A stretch of DNA of 64,000 nucleotides from Strongyloides papillosus (taxonomy: Eukaryota; Nematoda; Chromadorea; Rhabditida; Strongyloididae). Shown here piece by piece: positions 24,877 through 36,759 of this stretch. Within the stretch, counting starts at the first letter, position 1. Every line of letters begins with the position of its first letter. The DNA is taken from NCBI GenBank assembly GCA_005656395.1, contig SRSI01000052.1:558001-622000 (forward strand), written 5' to 3'. A model generated the notes under the pieces. It ran no database searches, had not been told where the DNA came from, and worked only from the letters and a program-made list of their open reading frames with translations. Position numbers and translations under genes: made by a program.

Positions 24877-27800
24877 TTACCATCCACTAGCTTGCTTCAT
24901 TTGAGAATAATAAGGATTATTAACAGCTTGATAATTTTGTGTTGCTGTTGGGTTAAATGTGGCAAATGCAAAACCTTGTTGTGCATACATTTGTTGTTGA
25001 TTATGATATTGTGAATACAATTGATTAGTTTTATTGAGATCACTAAGTCCAAGTTGATCAAATGATCCGTTCATTGAATTTAATATGAGTGAGTCATTCA
25101 TCTGATTATTATTTTCTCCTGATGTTTCACTTTTAATTTCTTCTTTTGCATTTCCTAAAATACCTAAGCTTTCTCTATTTTGGTGTGCAGTTTCTGATGG
25201 TGTTGAATTTCTCGATTCATCTGGTGACACATCTACTGAAGCACGAGATGACCTTTCTCCAGTCATTGCCTTTTCCTTTTCTTGACGTTTGCACTTATAA
25301 CGATGATTTTGAAACCAGATTTTTACCTATAAATAATATTATTTTAATTATACTGTAATTTAAGGTACTTTATAAAACTAGTATTATTTTGTTACAATTT
25401 ATACACATTCTAACAAATAAATCATATTATTACTTTTAGGTATACAAAAAGAAAGTAATTTTAAAAAAATTGATTTGGTACATGATAAAGCATTTTTTAA
25501 TCATTTTTTCAAATTATTAATAAGTGATTACAACTTATGATGATATATATTGTATTACCAGTTATAAAAAAAGAAAAACTTACTTGTGTTGGAGTTAAAT
25601 TTATGGAATTAGCTAATGCTTCTCTTTCAGGTGCTGTAAGATATCTTTGAGTTTTAAATCTTCGTTCTAATTCAAATACTTGTTGTTGTGAAAATAAAAC
25701 TCTTCTTTTTCTCCTTTGATTATTGTGTATTGGTAACTGTATTCCATGAACAGCCGCTCTAGAAGGGTCAATGCCACAATTTAGTCCCATTCCAGTTGTA
25801 GGAAATCTTCCAACTACAAAATATAGTTATATAGAAAAATGTTTAAGAAATTATTTTTACTATTATAATACTTTTAAAGGTGTCAGAGTAGATAATTAAC
25901 TAAAATTAGTAGTAAAAATAGTTTGTAATTTCATTCATAAACAACAATACTAGTATATCTTTCTTTTCATTGATTCTTTACTTTATTTATATAATATAGG
26001 GAAATAAAATGAATCAAATTTTCTTTCAATATTACTATTATTTATTGTTTCATTTACTAGTTATTATTAAAATTATATAAATATATTGTTATTATTCTTA
26101 TATTATTATTAATTATGAAATAATAATTAATAAGAAATAAATTTTAAATTAAAACTTACGTGTAAATCGAGGATCTGGTCCACCATACCAAGATGAAGGA
26201 TTAGTATTAGCTGTCATATATGAAGAGAAATCTGCTGCAGCATTATATGCTTGAGGAAATCCATGTGTAGCAGCTTGAAAATATGGATTTGTTAATGCAG
26301 CAGATTGCGCTGCTGCTGCAGCCGCAACATTTCCTGAATGTGATGGTGAATCTGGTGAATGTAATGTTGTACCAGTTCCTGTTAATGAGACTGGTTGTGT
26401 AGTAGAGAAACAAGTAAATGGATTAACTGAAGTATGATCAAAACCTCCAGAAGCAACTGAGGCAGCGGTAGAAGCTGTTGTTGAAGTCATCTGTAGGATC
26501 TTTTGATGACTTTTAGCTAAAATTAGAAAATAATGTGAGAGGATTTTTGAGTGGGTTTTTAGTAGTCGTCAAGAGTCTTAATAATACCAATAATCTTGAA
26601 GAAATTAAGGTATGTAAGGTCCTAAAGGACTCCTTTCAAAACAACTGATGGACCTCTTATGGCTTCTTGAGGTTTTATATGGATAATCGTGAAGTGGTAT
26701 CAAAGGGGCACGGAAACAGCCTTCCATTACTACATTTAACACTCCGCCTACCTAGGAGGAGCACTCAACTTTTATGAGTGTGGTTGGTTGACCGTATAAT
26801 GAAAGGGTTGTAACATATAATATTTCTACCCTTCACAGGAAATTTGTTTTATAGCAAGTGGAAATACTAGGAGCGCCAAACATCTTTTTTAAAATTTTTT
26901 TAAGATAACGTCAAGCTACAAACCTTTAAGGTAAAAACCACTACATCAATTGTTTTTAAAGCTCTTTAAAAAAACACTTTGTCAAAAGATTTTTTTCCTT
27001 AAAGTCATAATTATATTTTGTTAAAAAATCGTTTATTCAAATAATGTTTTTTATATTTATCTTACAAATTATATATAATAACTTTTAATACTATTCTATT
27101 AAATTAATGTTATATATTTTATAATTATTAAACCAATAATATTGAACTTATAATCATAAAAAAATAGCATATTTTAAAACTTAAATAACTAAAATAGTAT
27201 ACATAAATTAGAATAAAAAGTTTTGTAAAATAAAATAATAACATAAAATATGTTAAATTTAAACAAAAAAAGAAACAATAAGAATTTCTTATCTATAATA
27301 ACAACAACTTTTTATATATTAAAGCAATTAAATTTCTAAATAAAAAGTTCAAACATAAACATGTCTATTAAAATGTTTTAAATTTTAATTATCTTAATAT
27401 AGCCTCAAATGCAATATAATAATAATCTTATAAATATTCTTAAAGATAGTAAAACATTTTTTTAAATAAAATATCACCTATTTGTTTGGAGATAACTAGG
27501 ATAAGCAAAATGATAATCTTTTTTTTCAACATAGTTATGTCATTTAAACAAGAATACTATATTAATACTTCCCCTCTTCAGTACACTTGAATAAAATCTT
27601 TCTCATACCATTATCATATTAATATAAACATTTTGATGGAAAAATAATAAAAAATTCATTTTTCTTTTCAAATCGGTACTTTTCTACTTTCAATTTTTTT
27701 TTGTTTACTAATACTATTATGTTAATAAATAAATCTTAACCTTAGGATAATTTTTTTACTTATTATGACTGTCGGCTTTTGTTTTATCTATTATCCATTT

Positions 27801-29835
27801 TTTCCGGCAAATATTTTTAGTTAAAGCACGATCGTAGACAGATCAAGAAAACTTTCATTAACACTTCCTTTTTTGACACTATCTGAGATGTATAGTTTTT
27901 TACCGACGGGATTGATACTTTTTTAATTCATTGTTATTGACACTAATTCTGTCATCTTAGCACAGCTTGAAGTTAATTAGTATAAGGAAGGGATTTAAAT
28001 TCATTATTGATATGTCTTATAATATTAAAATGATCGTACGAAAAAAAAGCTATCATTTTTTATACTTATACATCAGAAATAAATTCTAAAGGTTAATATT
28101 GATTTTTTTAAACCTCTTACTATATTTGATCAACATTACCAAATAAAATATTAACTTCTCAAGTTACTTCCTAAGTGTTAATTGAAATTATTGTTCAATA
28201 GACATATATAGAGATACATATAAAAACACATATCTAATAAAACTCAAGAATGTTTTTCAAACTAATACAAATGATATTTGAAGTGTAAGGTAAAGTGACA
28301 GAAGAAATAAAGAAAAAGTAATGATATATAAGTCATATCTATATTACTGTACATCAAGACTTTTCTCAAATAATGACAATATTGTTTTACTATACATAAA
28401 TTATATACTAACAAGTGTTTGATTTAAAGATAAGCCATTTAATGGGGTTATGTTATGTGGTTTTTCTAATTGACACATTTTTTAAGTTTACACTTTTAAC
28501 ATATTTAAAAAAAATTAGTTTTTTTTATCTATACTTTGTCAAATTATTATTTTTTCTTTTCTACTGTTTTTAATTTTTATTTAACTTACCAAGATGAGAT
28601 GTAAAATTGGATAGTAAATCAGAAACACTGAATTTACATGCCCCAATATTGTTATTGTTATGTGTTATTGTAGAACTATTCTTAACTTTGTCATCTTTTC
28701 TTTTTATTGTCTCTTTTTTTACATTGTTTCTCCCAACCGATGAATTATTTTCTTCATTGCTTTCCTCTTCCTCAATACCATCATCTTCTACCATCTCAGT
28801 TATCTTTTCTTTCTACAAAATAAAGTTTAATTTAAAAATATATATTAGTTTTAAATATTTTAAAATATTTATATTATTATGAGTTTTAGAAGAAAAATTT
28901 TGATGAAACAAAAATAGACAAAAATATATGATAGTTTTATCTGGTATTGAAAAAGCTATTAAATGAATGGTTGTTTGATTATCAGCAACAAGTTTAAACG
29001 TCCTTAACACTATTGAAATGAGATATGGAAAAGTTGTCAAGAGTCAATGATGTTAATGGTTATATATCTTCTTGTAACAATCATCTGAGTGTGATAATGG
29101 AGGAAATTAAGTAACATAGACATACATTGTTATTTGTCGGGTATTCTTCAAGTATCCCAACAGACTTTCTTTAACAATAATCTACGATAATTAGAAGAGT
29201 TCTTTTAAGAATACTTCAATCGTCCTTATTAAAAAATAGTAATTATATAAGTGTTTAATTATGAAGTATATATTACTTTTTTTTAATTTACAATGATTTT
29301 AAAGTATTTTTGTTATTATATTTAAATTGAATATACAGTAACTTTAATAACCAAAGATAAAAAAATATGTATAAAATATGTTTTTCTACTATACATTAGT
29401 AAACAATTTTTTTTGTCGGAGATTGTGGTTTAACATTAAAAAAGATATATTAAGGATAATTCGTGGACGGAAGTTATCATTTAAACGATTGGCATTGGCT
29501 CATCTCTAAGGTAAACAATTAATATTTAGAACTGTGAAAACAATATTGAGGTTAACTTTTATCAAAGTATTCCCGTCTCATAGACCGGAAAGAAGCATTT
29601 ATCAATAGTAACTTATTAAGATAATCTTTTCAAATAAACAAATCGGTACATATTTTATAAATTGTCCCTTGAGACAATGTCTTGAAAGATACCGCTTTAA
29701 AAAGCTTATTAAAAAAATACTTACCTTTGTCAGTTCTTTTAGCGTTGATTGACTTTGAATCATTGATTTCATTGCTTGAAGGCGAATTCTCTCAGCAAGC
29801 ATAGCGGACTCTAGTAATTTTTCTAACATAGCCAT
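24877..29835 (-). CDS. ceh-24: NK-2 class homeobox transcription factor (CEH-24-like)
   Basis: Nuclear DNA-binding regulator, 456 aa from five exons (minus strand): 29835-29725, 28812-28590, 26516-26160, 25813-25584, 25326-24877; all junctions keep frame. The N terminus has a short helical/coiled segment, an acidic-to-basic linker and [11 protein letters not shown], matching the TN/eh1 repressor motif of NK-2 proteins. A Ser/Ala-rich region follows, then the homeodomain ([20 protein letters not shown] ... [20 protein letters not shown]) with diagnostic Tyr54 in NHRYK. The tail is Gln/Asn/Tyr-rich. Pharyngeal, muscle and nerve roles are known for nematode relatives. The [15 protein letters not shown] stretch points to ceh-24/NK2.1 rather than ceh-22, but the symbol is tentative. 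The two N-terminal exons look like separate ORFs and are joined on the basis of phase and TN motif. Confidence 0.88.
26600..26880. promoter_or_regulatory. GC-richer structured block in NK-2 gene intron 2
   Basis: Within the 2.1 kb intron this block is clearly less AT-rich than its surroundings. It holds four short inverted repeats (26619-26630, 26653-26672, 26742-26758, 26763-26779) and two matches to the NK-2 binding core (TGAAGTGG at 26690, GCAAGTGG at 26854). An intronic, possibly autoregulatory, enhancer or a structured RNA is plausible; this is inference. Confidence 0.4.
27000..28589. other. Remainder of NK-2 gene intron 2
   Basis: AT-rich intronic DNA with nothing recognisable beyond the block described at 26600-26880. 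Confidence 0.4.
28813..29724. other. NK-2 gene intron 1
   Basis: A 0.9 kb intron with canonical GTAAGT donor and TTTTGTAG acceptor (minus strand). No embedded gene seen. Confidence 0.5.
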
Positions 29836-32210
29836 TGTGGAAAATATTATATAAAAAATAATATTTTATATTATTTTTATTAGAATAGAAATGAATTATT
29901 CAAATATATATATTGTAGAGGGTATAATGAAACTTAGATTTTAACTTTAAAAACTTGAAGTCACCAAATAATATGTAAGATTTTCGAAACAATGACACTC
30001 TGTCTTCTGATTATACCATCTTTTATCTTCCCTTTTGTTATCATTCTAAAAGTGATTTAGTTAGTGTGCCATTATCCGTTTAACTCTCATTTAACCGCCT
30101 CCGGTTCTTTGAATTATTCTCTTCCGTAACAAGTTCTTCTTCAAATTATCATTCAGCTATTATACTCTATATAGTTTCTCTTTCAATTTCCATTCTTGTC
30201 AACACCAACTTTAACCTCTTGTATCAGTTAACAAGACCTAAACAGTATCCTTTTCATGGTCCTCGTTAAAGCAAAACTTGAACAATTTTTTCTAACTTTC
30301 TCATTTTATAAATAAGTTTTGTTTTGAATAGATAAAATATAAAGAAGATAAAAAGAAAAGAATTAACAAATTATATTATTACTTCTATATATCTTTATCC
30401 TAGTCTCCATATATATCAACTTAGATATAAAAATATTTATATTTCTATATACCATTAACTAAATTTAAAAGCATGATCCTTATTCAAATGATGAAAGTTA
30501 TAAAATTTAATTACCAGACAATTGTTTTAACCACCATAACAATATAACAGAGAAAGAAATTTGCCTTCGTTATGTGTAAGTGATACTAAAAATTCTGATT
30601 TTCAATAATATAATAAGCAATTATCTATTGTTTAATTGAATAATCAGATGTACATAAACTTTTTCTATCACTGAAAATACAAGACAAAAGAAGAAATAGA
30701 TATAACTTATTTACAGATACTTAAAATATCTTCTCTAATTAAATGCCTAATCACCATCCTTTCTGATAAAGCAATTGTTGAATCTTTTTAAAATCAATTA
30801 CCATAAATGTTTATAATTCAATTTTAAAGTTTAATTTTAATCTCACATCTTTTAACTGACAAGATAGATAAAAATTATCTACAATACTTAGTTTATGAAT
30901 AAAAACTATTTTTCCTGAGTTATTATACATAAGTTTTATGAACAATTATATAGCATTTCACATTATTAAATATCATTTTAACTTGAAATCAATTGATTTA
31001 CTAGAGAGAAAACAAAAAATTTGATATTTAATAGTTATGTAATAATCTAACAAATTGACACTTCTCAAGTAACTTTCTAATTATTATGTATATTCTTTAA
31101 ATTCAAACAATCACATTTACGCATATAAATAGCAGATACTTAATAAAACCACTTAACAATTATATCAATATAATCGGGCTTTTGTTTAATAAGTACATAC
31201 CTAATAACTTGATCTTGTTATCCTAGATTATATATTTAATTAATATGCTACTTCATATTTTTTACCATTATATCATATACATCTGTTTATTCTCTTCCAA
31301 TAAAGATTCAATATTGCACAATCTTCAAGGTAAACTTTGAGGAATTCTTTTTATAATACAATCATAACAAAATATCACTTTATTATTAAATAATTTTAAA
31401 AAGAATGAGTAATATTTTATTTAATAAACATCAAGATTTTAACAATAAATTATAAAAAAGTCAATATCCAAAAAATAACTCTATTTACATTTGTATAAAT
31501 TGCACATTTATTATTATACGTAGTAAAAAAAATTCAATAAAATAAATAATATCCATTTACCTGTATCATCTAAAGTTTCATTTTATAATAAATATCATCG
31601 AAAATATTATTTTTCATAAAAATATGATATTTCGCATTAATTTTTGTTAAATATGTTTTTACCAATGCACAATTGAGAACAATGATAATAATAATATTTT
31701 TATAATTGAATTGATACAAATGATAATCATAGTAAAACGATTTATTTTTTTAATATATGAAAATTTTGTTTCATAACATTTTAAATAGTATTTTGTAATT
31801 ACTAAAATCGTTGGTTATTGAAATCTATTATAGTAATAATAATTCTTAACAATTAATTATAAGAGAAGTAATGTTATCGTGCATTCAAATTGCTACCTTG
31901 ACCTTAAAAGTTTCTAACCAATTTTTCATAAAAATATATGGTTTAAAAGGAAACTTTAAAAAATAAGCATTTATATATTTTAACTTTAAAATTTGGTATG
32001 TCGTTTCTTACCCTTGTTTACTTTTCGTAACACACGTTGTATATTATTAATAACCCCCTTTTAACATCACTTGATTAGGATGCTACACGTGTCAAATGTC
32101 TTGATTTGCAATTAATTTATTTTTTTTCAATTATGAAATAAAACTTAATCATTTAAAATTTCTGTTATTAAGTATTTAATTGGAATTTTTTTAGATTATC
32201 TCACATAATA
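29836..32210. other. Divergent intergenic region between NK-2 and gly-7-like genes
   Basis: Presumably carries both promoters. A palindromic E-box CACGTG lies at 32086-32091, about 120 bases upstream of the glycosyltransferase start, and an AACCG/CGGTT inverted repeat lies near 30092-30105. No coding region seen. Confidence 0.35.
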
Positions 32211-34017
32211 ATGGGTAATAAAACTGCAAGAAAGTATAAATTTCAAATAAAACAAGCATTAAGTCATAAGCCAACATTATTATTATTATTAGTTCTGGTT
32301 TTATGCATTTTTTATTTATTTACAGGATCCAGTGATAAAGGAAACACCAATAGTAATGTGAAAAGAAATTCTTACGAATCATTAAGTCGAGCAGATCGAA
32401 CAAAAACATCTTATGATGGCTTGCCAGGTGATAAGGATCCTAATACTTTTTATACCCCAAATGCAAAGGGAAATTTTGAACCACCACAACAAATTGATAA
32501 TGGTGGTCCAGGTGAAATGGGAAGACCTTTACATATAGCAGACAATGCAGAATCTAAGAAAGCTATGCGTGATTATGGTTTTAATACTTATGTCAGTGAT
32601 ATGATTTCAATGAATCGTACTATACCAGACATCAGAATGGAAGAATGTAAACATTGGAATTATCCTGAAGACCTTCCAACAGCTTCTGTTATAATTGCTT
32701 TTCATAATGAAGGTTGGTCTCCATTATTACGTACTGTTCATTCCGTTATACTTCGTACGCCATCATATTTATTGAAAGAAATTATTATGGTTGATGATTT
32801 TTCTGACAAAGAACATTTAAAAGATCGGTTAGATGAATATATCAAAAATTTTAATGGTAAAGTAAAATTAATAAGAAACGCTGAAAGAGAAGGGCTTATT
32901 AGAACAAGAACCTGTTGGTGCTAAAGCTGCAACTGGTGATGTAGTGGTATTTTTAGATGCTCATTGTGAAGTTAACATCAATTGGCTTCCACCACTTCTT
33001 GCTCCAATAAAATATAATAGAAAAGTTATGACTGTACCTGTTATTGATGGTATTGATATGAATACATGGGAGTATAGAAGCGTTTATGGATCGCCTGATG
33101 CTCATTTTAGGGGAATATTTGAATGGGGTTTATTATATAAAGAAAAAGCTCTTTCTGGTAAAGAACTTCACAGAAGAAAATATAATTCTGAACCTTTTCG
33201 ATCTCCAACTCATGCTGGGGGTCTCTTTGCAATAGATAAGTCTTGGTTTTCTGAATTAGGTTATTATGATCCAGGTTTACAAATTTGGGGTGGAGAACAA
33301 TATGAGTTATCTTTTAAAATATGGCAATGTGGCGGTGGTATATTAATCGTTCCTTGTAGTCATGTTGGTCATGTTTACCGAAGTCATATGCCTTACAATT
33401 TTGGTAAATTAACTGGTAAACCTGTTATATCAACTAATATGCTTCGTGTCATTCGTACATGGATGGGAGATTATGAAAAATATTATATGATTCGTGAGCC
33501 ATCTGCCCAGCGTAGAGATCCGGGAGATATTTCTGAACAAATTGCTTTAAGAGATCGATTGAAGTGCAAAGATTTCCATTGGTACATGGAAAATGTTGCA
33601 TACGATGTAACTGAAGATTTTCCACTCCTTCCACCAAATGATGTTTGGGGTGAAGCTAGAAACGGAAAAACAGGGCGATGTCTAGATGTTGGTACACCTG
33701 GATCAATAATGAGTGCATCTGATTGTCATGGTTATGGTGGAAATCAACTTCTTAGAATTAATGTTGAAGGTCAATTCAGTCAAGGTGAGTGGTGTATTGC
33801 CCCACACGGAAAAAAAATTCAAGCTGTACGTTGTAAAATGGGAAAAGTTAGTGGTTCATGGAAGTTTGTAAAGGAAACTCAACAAATAAAGCACGAAAAA
33901 CTAGATAAATGTATAACTGTGTCAAAATCTGAATATTCTGATGAAGTAACAATTGAAGAATGTGATTCCGAAAACAATTATCAAAAATTCATATTTAAGG
34001 AGATTTTTAACGAATAA
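32211..34017 (+). CDS. gly-7: Polypeptide N-acetylgalactosaminyltransferase (GLY-7/GALNT-like), with one-base frame break
   Basis: Golgi enzyme that starts mucin-type O-glycans by moving GalNAc from UDP-GalNAc to Ser/Thr. It is a type II membrane protein: short cytosolic tail, transmembrane helix (LLLLLVLVLCIFYLF), stem, GT-A catalytic domain and a C-terminal ricin-type lectin domain (CLDVG...). Catalytic landmarks are PTASVIIAFHNEGWSPLLRT, the metal-binding FLDAHCEVN and the Gal/GalNAc-T motif around WGGEQYELSFKIWQCGG. Frame breaks at 32911-32912: TCWC then stop where the next frame reads VGAKAATGDVVVFLDAH, as if one C were extra. Corrected length is about 601 aa. The gene is intronless, which is unusual here. 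The normally conserved WGGEN reads WGGEQ and PCSRVGH reads PCSHVGH. The overall pattern is nearest gly-7/GALNT7; the symbol is tentative. Confidence 0.9.
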
Positions 34018-35933
34018 TTTATTGTTGTTCACTTATTATAAGTATTTACAAAAGCTTTACAAATATTCTGGAAATAATTGAATTTACTGTAGTTTTTTAA
34101 TTTATTCAACAAAACTACTCTGTTATTATTTTTAATCTATATATATATTGTATAAATTATAAATAAATTTTAACAAGCCAAAAATTATTGTAGTGTTTTT
34201 TATATCTTTACTTAGAAAAATCTATTAATATATAATTTATTAAATAAAAAATATAAGTATTTCGTTAGTTGTTATCATGTAAAATATTATGATTCATCTT
34301 TTTCGACTATTTTCTGTTTTTAAAATTAAATTGTTAAAATTTGTAAAATTGTATTTCGAACCAAAATAACAAAATTGTTATAGTACATGCACTTTGTTAT
34401 ATCATGTTAAAGCAACATTTGATTTTTATTTTACAAGATAAATTTTTTGAGTTATAAAGTAATATTGTTCAAATTAATAATAATATTACAAAAGTTGATT
34501 TATTAATTCAAAAAAGTAAACGAAAAAAAATTTGCTATTTGAGGCATTTGTTTAATTGTTGTGTTTGCAAAAAATTTAAAAAGAAGAGTAATCTATCATT
34601 ATGTTAGAGGAACTCTATATTTGTTAAAGATTTCTTGAAATCTTAAGATTTATAGTATAAAAAAGGCCTCAGTTTTCTAGGAAAATGCTTTTCATTTTAT
34701 ACTTCAAAATGAGCTGGTAAATGATCATCAAAGGCAGCCCTTGCTCTCTATACATCTGTTCTATCTATCATCGAATTATTTTCTTTCACTATGATGACTG
34801 GGTTATGTAGTAGTAGTATCAATAAAATGTTCTTTACTATATAAAATAATATTTATTTACTTTTTTTTCAAAAAAAAGGTAAATATACGTAAATAAAGTT
34901 TTTATGCAGGTCTAACTAAAAAATTAATAAAATAACTAATTCAAGTAATGGGAAATTTGTATGAAATTATTATTAGAAATATAATATTTTAAAAATAAAC
35001 TAATAACAAACTATTTGAAAAATTTGAAGACAATACCGTTTAAGGCAAAGAAATATTAAACAATCATTTGTATTACATCATTACATGAAAATTAATATTA
35101 CATTAACTTATAATTTATTTAACAATTTTGATATACATTATGAATTACTAAAAATAAATACAAAGATAAACAAAACATCTCCAATTACATTTATATGGTA
35201 TTTTACGTAAGACTATTTTATTACTTATAACAGTTATATATTAATTATTCACTTAGATTACTAACTTTTATTTGTATTTATATTTTAAAATAAAACTTTA
35301 TAAATTTAGATGATAAATTTTACCTTTTATTCTTTTAAATTTTACTTATTGAAAAAAATTATTTATAATTTCCATTTGTTTCCATGTCAATTTTTTAATG
35401 GAGATATTTTTAACTTACATAAATGCTTATTGTTAGATATACAAAAACTATTTTTATATTTTTAATTTTATTTAAACGAAATTATAAAATACTTTTCAAG
35501 TTATCTTATTTTTAAAAGCTTCTTTCTTTATCATTATATCATTTTTTGACATAATCTATGTAACATTATTTTATTGGAACAATAAAATGACGTTTATAAA
35601 ATGATAATAATGAAATTTATAATAAATTATTAGAAGTACATATTTATTTAAAAAATTTATATTATTGTTTTTTTGTTATTTTAAATACAACCATATTTAA
35701 ATAATATTCCCAAGATAGTTGTTAGAGAAGTAATGAATTAATCAAAAACCACCACGCCCACAAAATAATAATTTTCTAATGATTTGTTTTTTGGATTGTA
35801 TAAAAATTAATAAATCTAAAGAATATTTATTATTTTTAATATACTCAGTTTTCTTGCTAAATATTGATATTTTCAAATGTAAATATATATCTTTATAAAT
35901 CGTTAATTTTATAAATAGTACAGTATTTTAGGT
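34018..35933. other. AT-rich intergenic region
   Basis: 3' flank of the glycosyltransferase gene, then featureless AT-rich DNA. No gene seen. Confidence 0.4.
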
Positions 35934-36367
35934 ATGGTGATAACTTTTACTATTAAATTTTTGGTTTTATTACTTATCCATGGAGTTATTTTACCATGTC
36001 CAGTTAAATGTTATAGTGCTAAATTTTTCAATGATAATTCTGGTAATATTTTTTATATTTTTATTCCCATTTTTTAGATTTTTACAAGAAATATTTCATG
36101 AAACATTACAATTTAAATTACAAATTACCTTTGGATTACCAATATTATCATGATATAAAAAACATTGATGATTTTCCTGTTCCAGAATTATTGGTTTAAA
36201 AATACAGATGATCATGATAAATATGGAGAAGGGATTGAAATAAATGAAGTAATTAAAGAACCATTAGAACCAGAAGCTATAAAAGATCTTTGTTGGGAAA
36301 TAAAAGAAACAATAGTTTAAAATTAAAACTTTTAAACCAAGGAGCAAGAGGATTTGGTAGAAAATGA
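35934..36367 (+). CDS. Candidate amidated-peptide precursor, frame disrupted
   Basis: Exon 1 (35934-36042) encodes a strong signal peptide (MVITFTIKFLVLLLIHGVIL...) and ends at GTAATA. The acceptor ATTTTTTAG gives exon 2 from 36078, a Tyr-rich frame (FYKKYFMKHYNLNYKL...) that stops at 36199. Two further coding-like segments follow in other frames: NYWFKNTDDHDKYGEGIEIN, then KRSLLGNKR leading to NQGARGFGRK and a stop at 36367. The last is in the same frame as exon 2 and looks like a dibasic-bounded peptide with an amidation glycine. Either two small indels or an unseen splice pattern separates these parts. From exon 1, acceptor ...AAAATACAG at about 36206 would also join the middle segment in frame. 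Real gene likely; exact product uncertain, and it could be decaying. Confidence 0.4.
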
Positions 36368-36759
36368 AAACCGGTGAGGGAATGTAATCTTTTTATGGAT
36401 AGTTTATAATGTCTGTAACCAATACTTACTTATACTATAATTTTACAAAAAACTTTTATAATTATTAAAAACAAAAATTCAAAAATAAAAATGCTTCCGG
36501 CTATGAGTGTCAATTTTTATCTTAAAGATGTGTATCAATAAACTATATAAAGTAGAAGAAATAATTTTTGGCTGTAATTGATCATCCCTAAGATCTCATT
36601 TCAAAATTAAATAAAACTTTTATTAAAAATTTTAATTTCATTATAGTTATAAAAAAAATTTAATTACGTTTCTTTTTATTGACATAAAAGTAAAAATCAC
36701 ATCAACTAAGTGTAAAATTATATTTAATTTTAATTTCCAACCACAGATAACTTTTTTTC
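36368..36759. other. Intergenic region between convergent genes
   Basis: AT-rich 3' flank shared by the peptide candidate (+) and the PAN gene (-). Nothing else seen. Confidence 0.4.

Noticed and set aside
28570..28794. Small acidic ORF as an independent gene
   Set aside because: It lies between a good acceptor and donor, keeps phase with neighbours and carries the TN motif, so it is exon 2 of the NK-2 gene.
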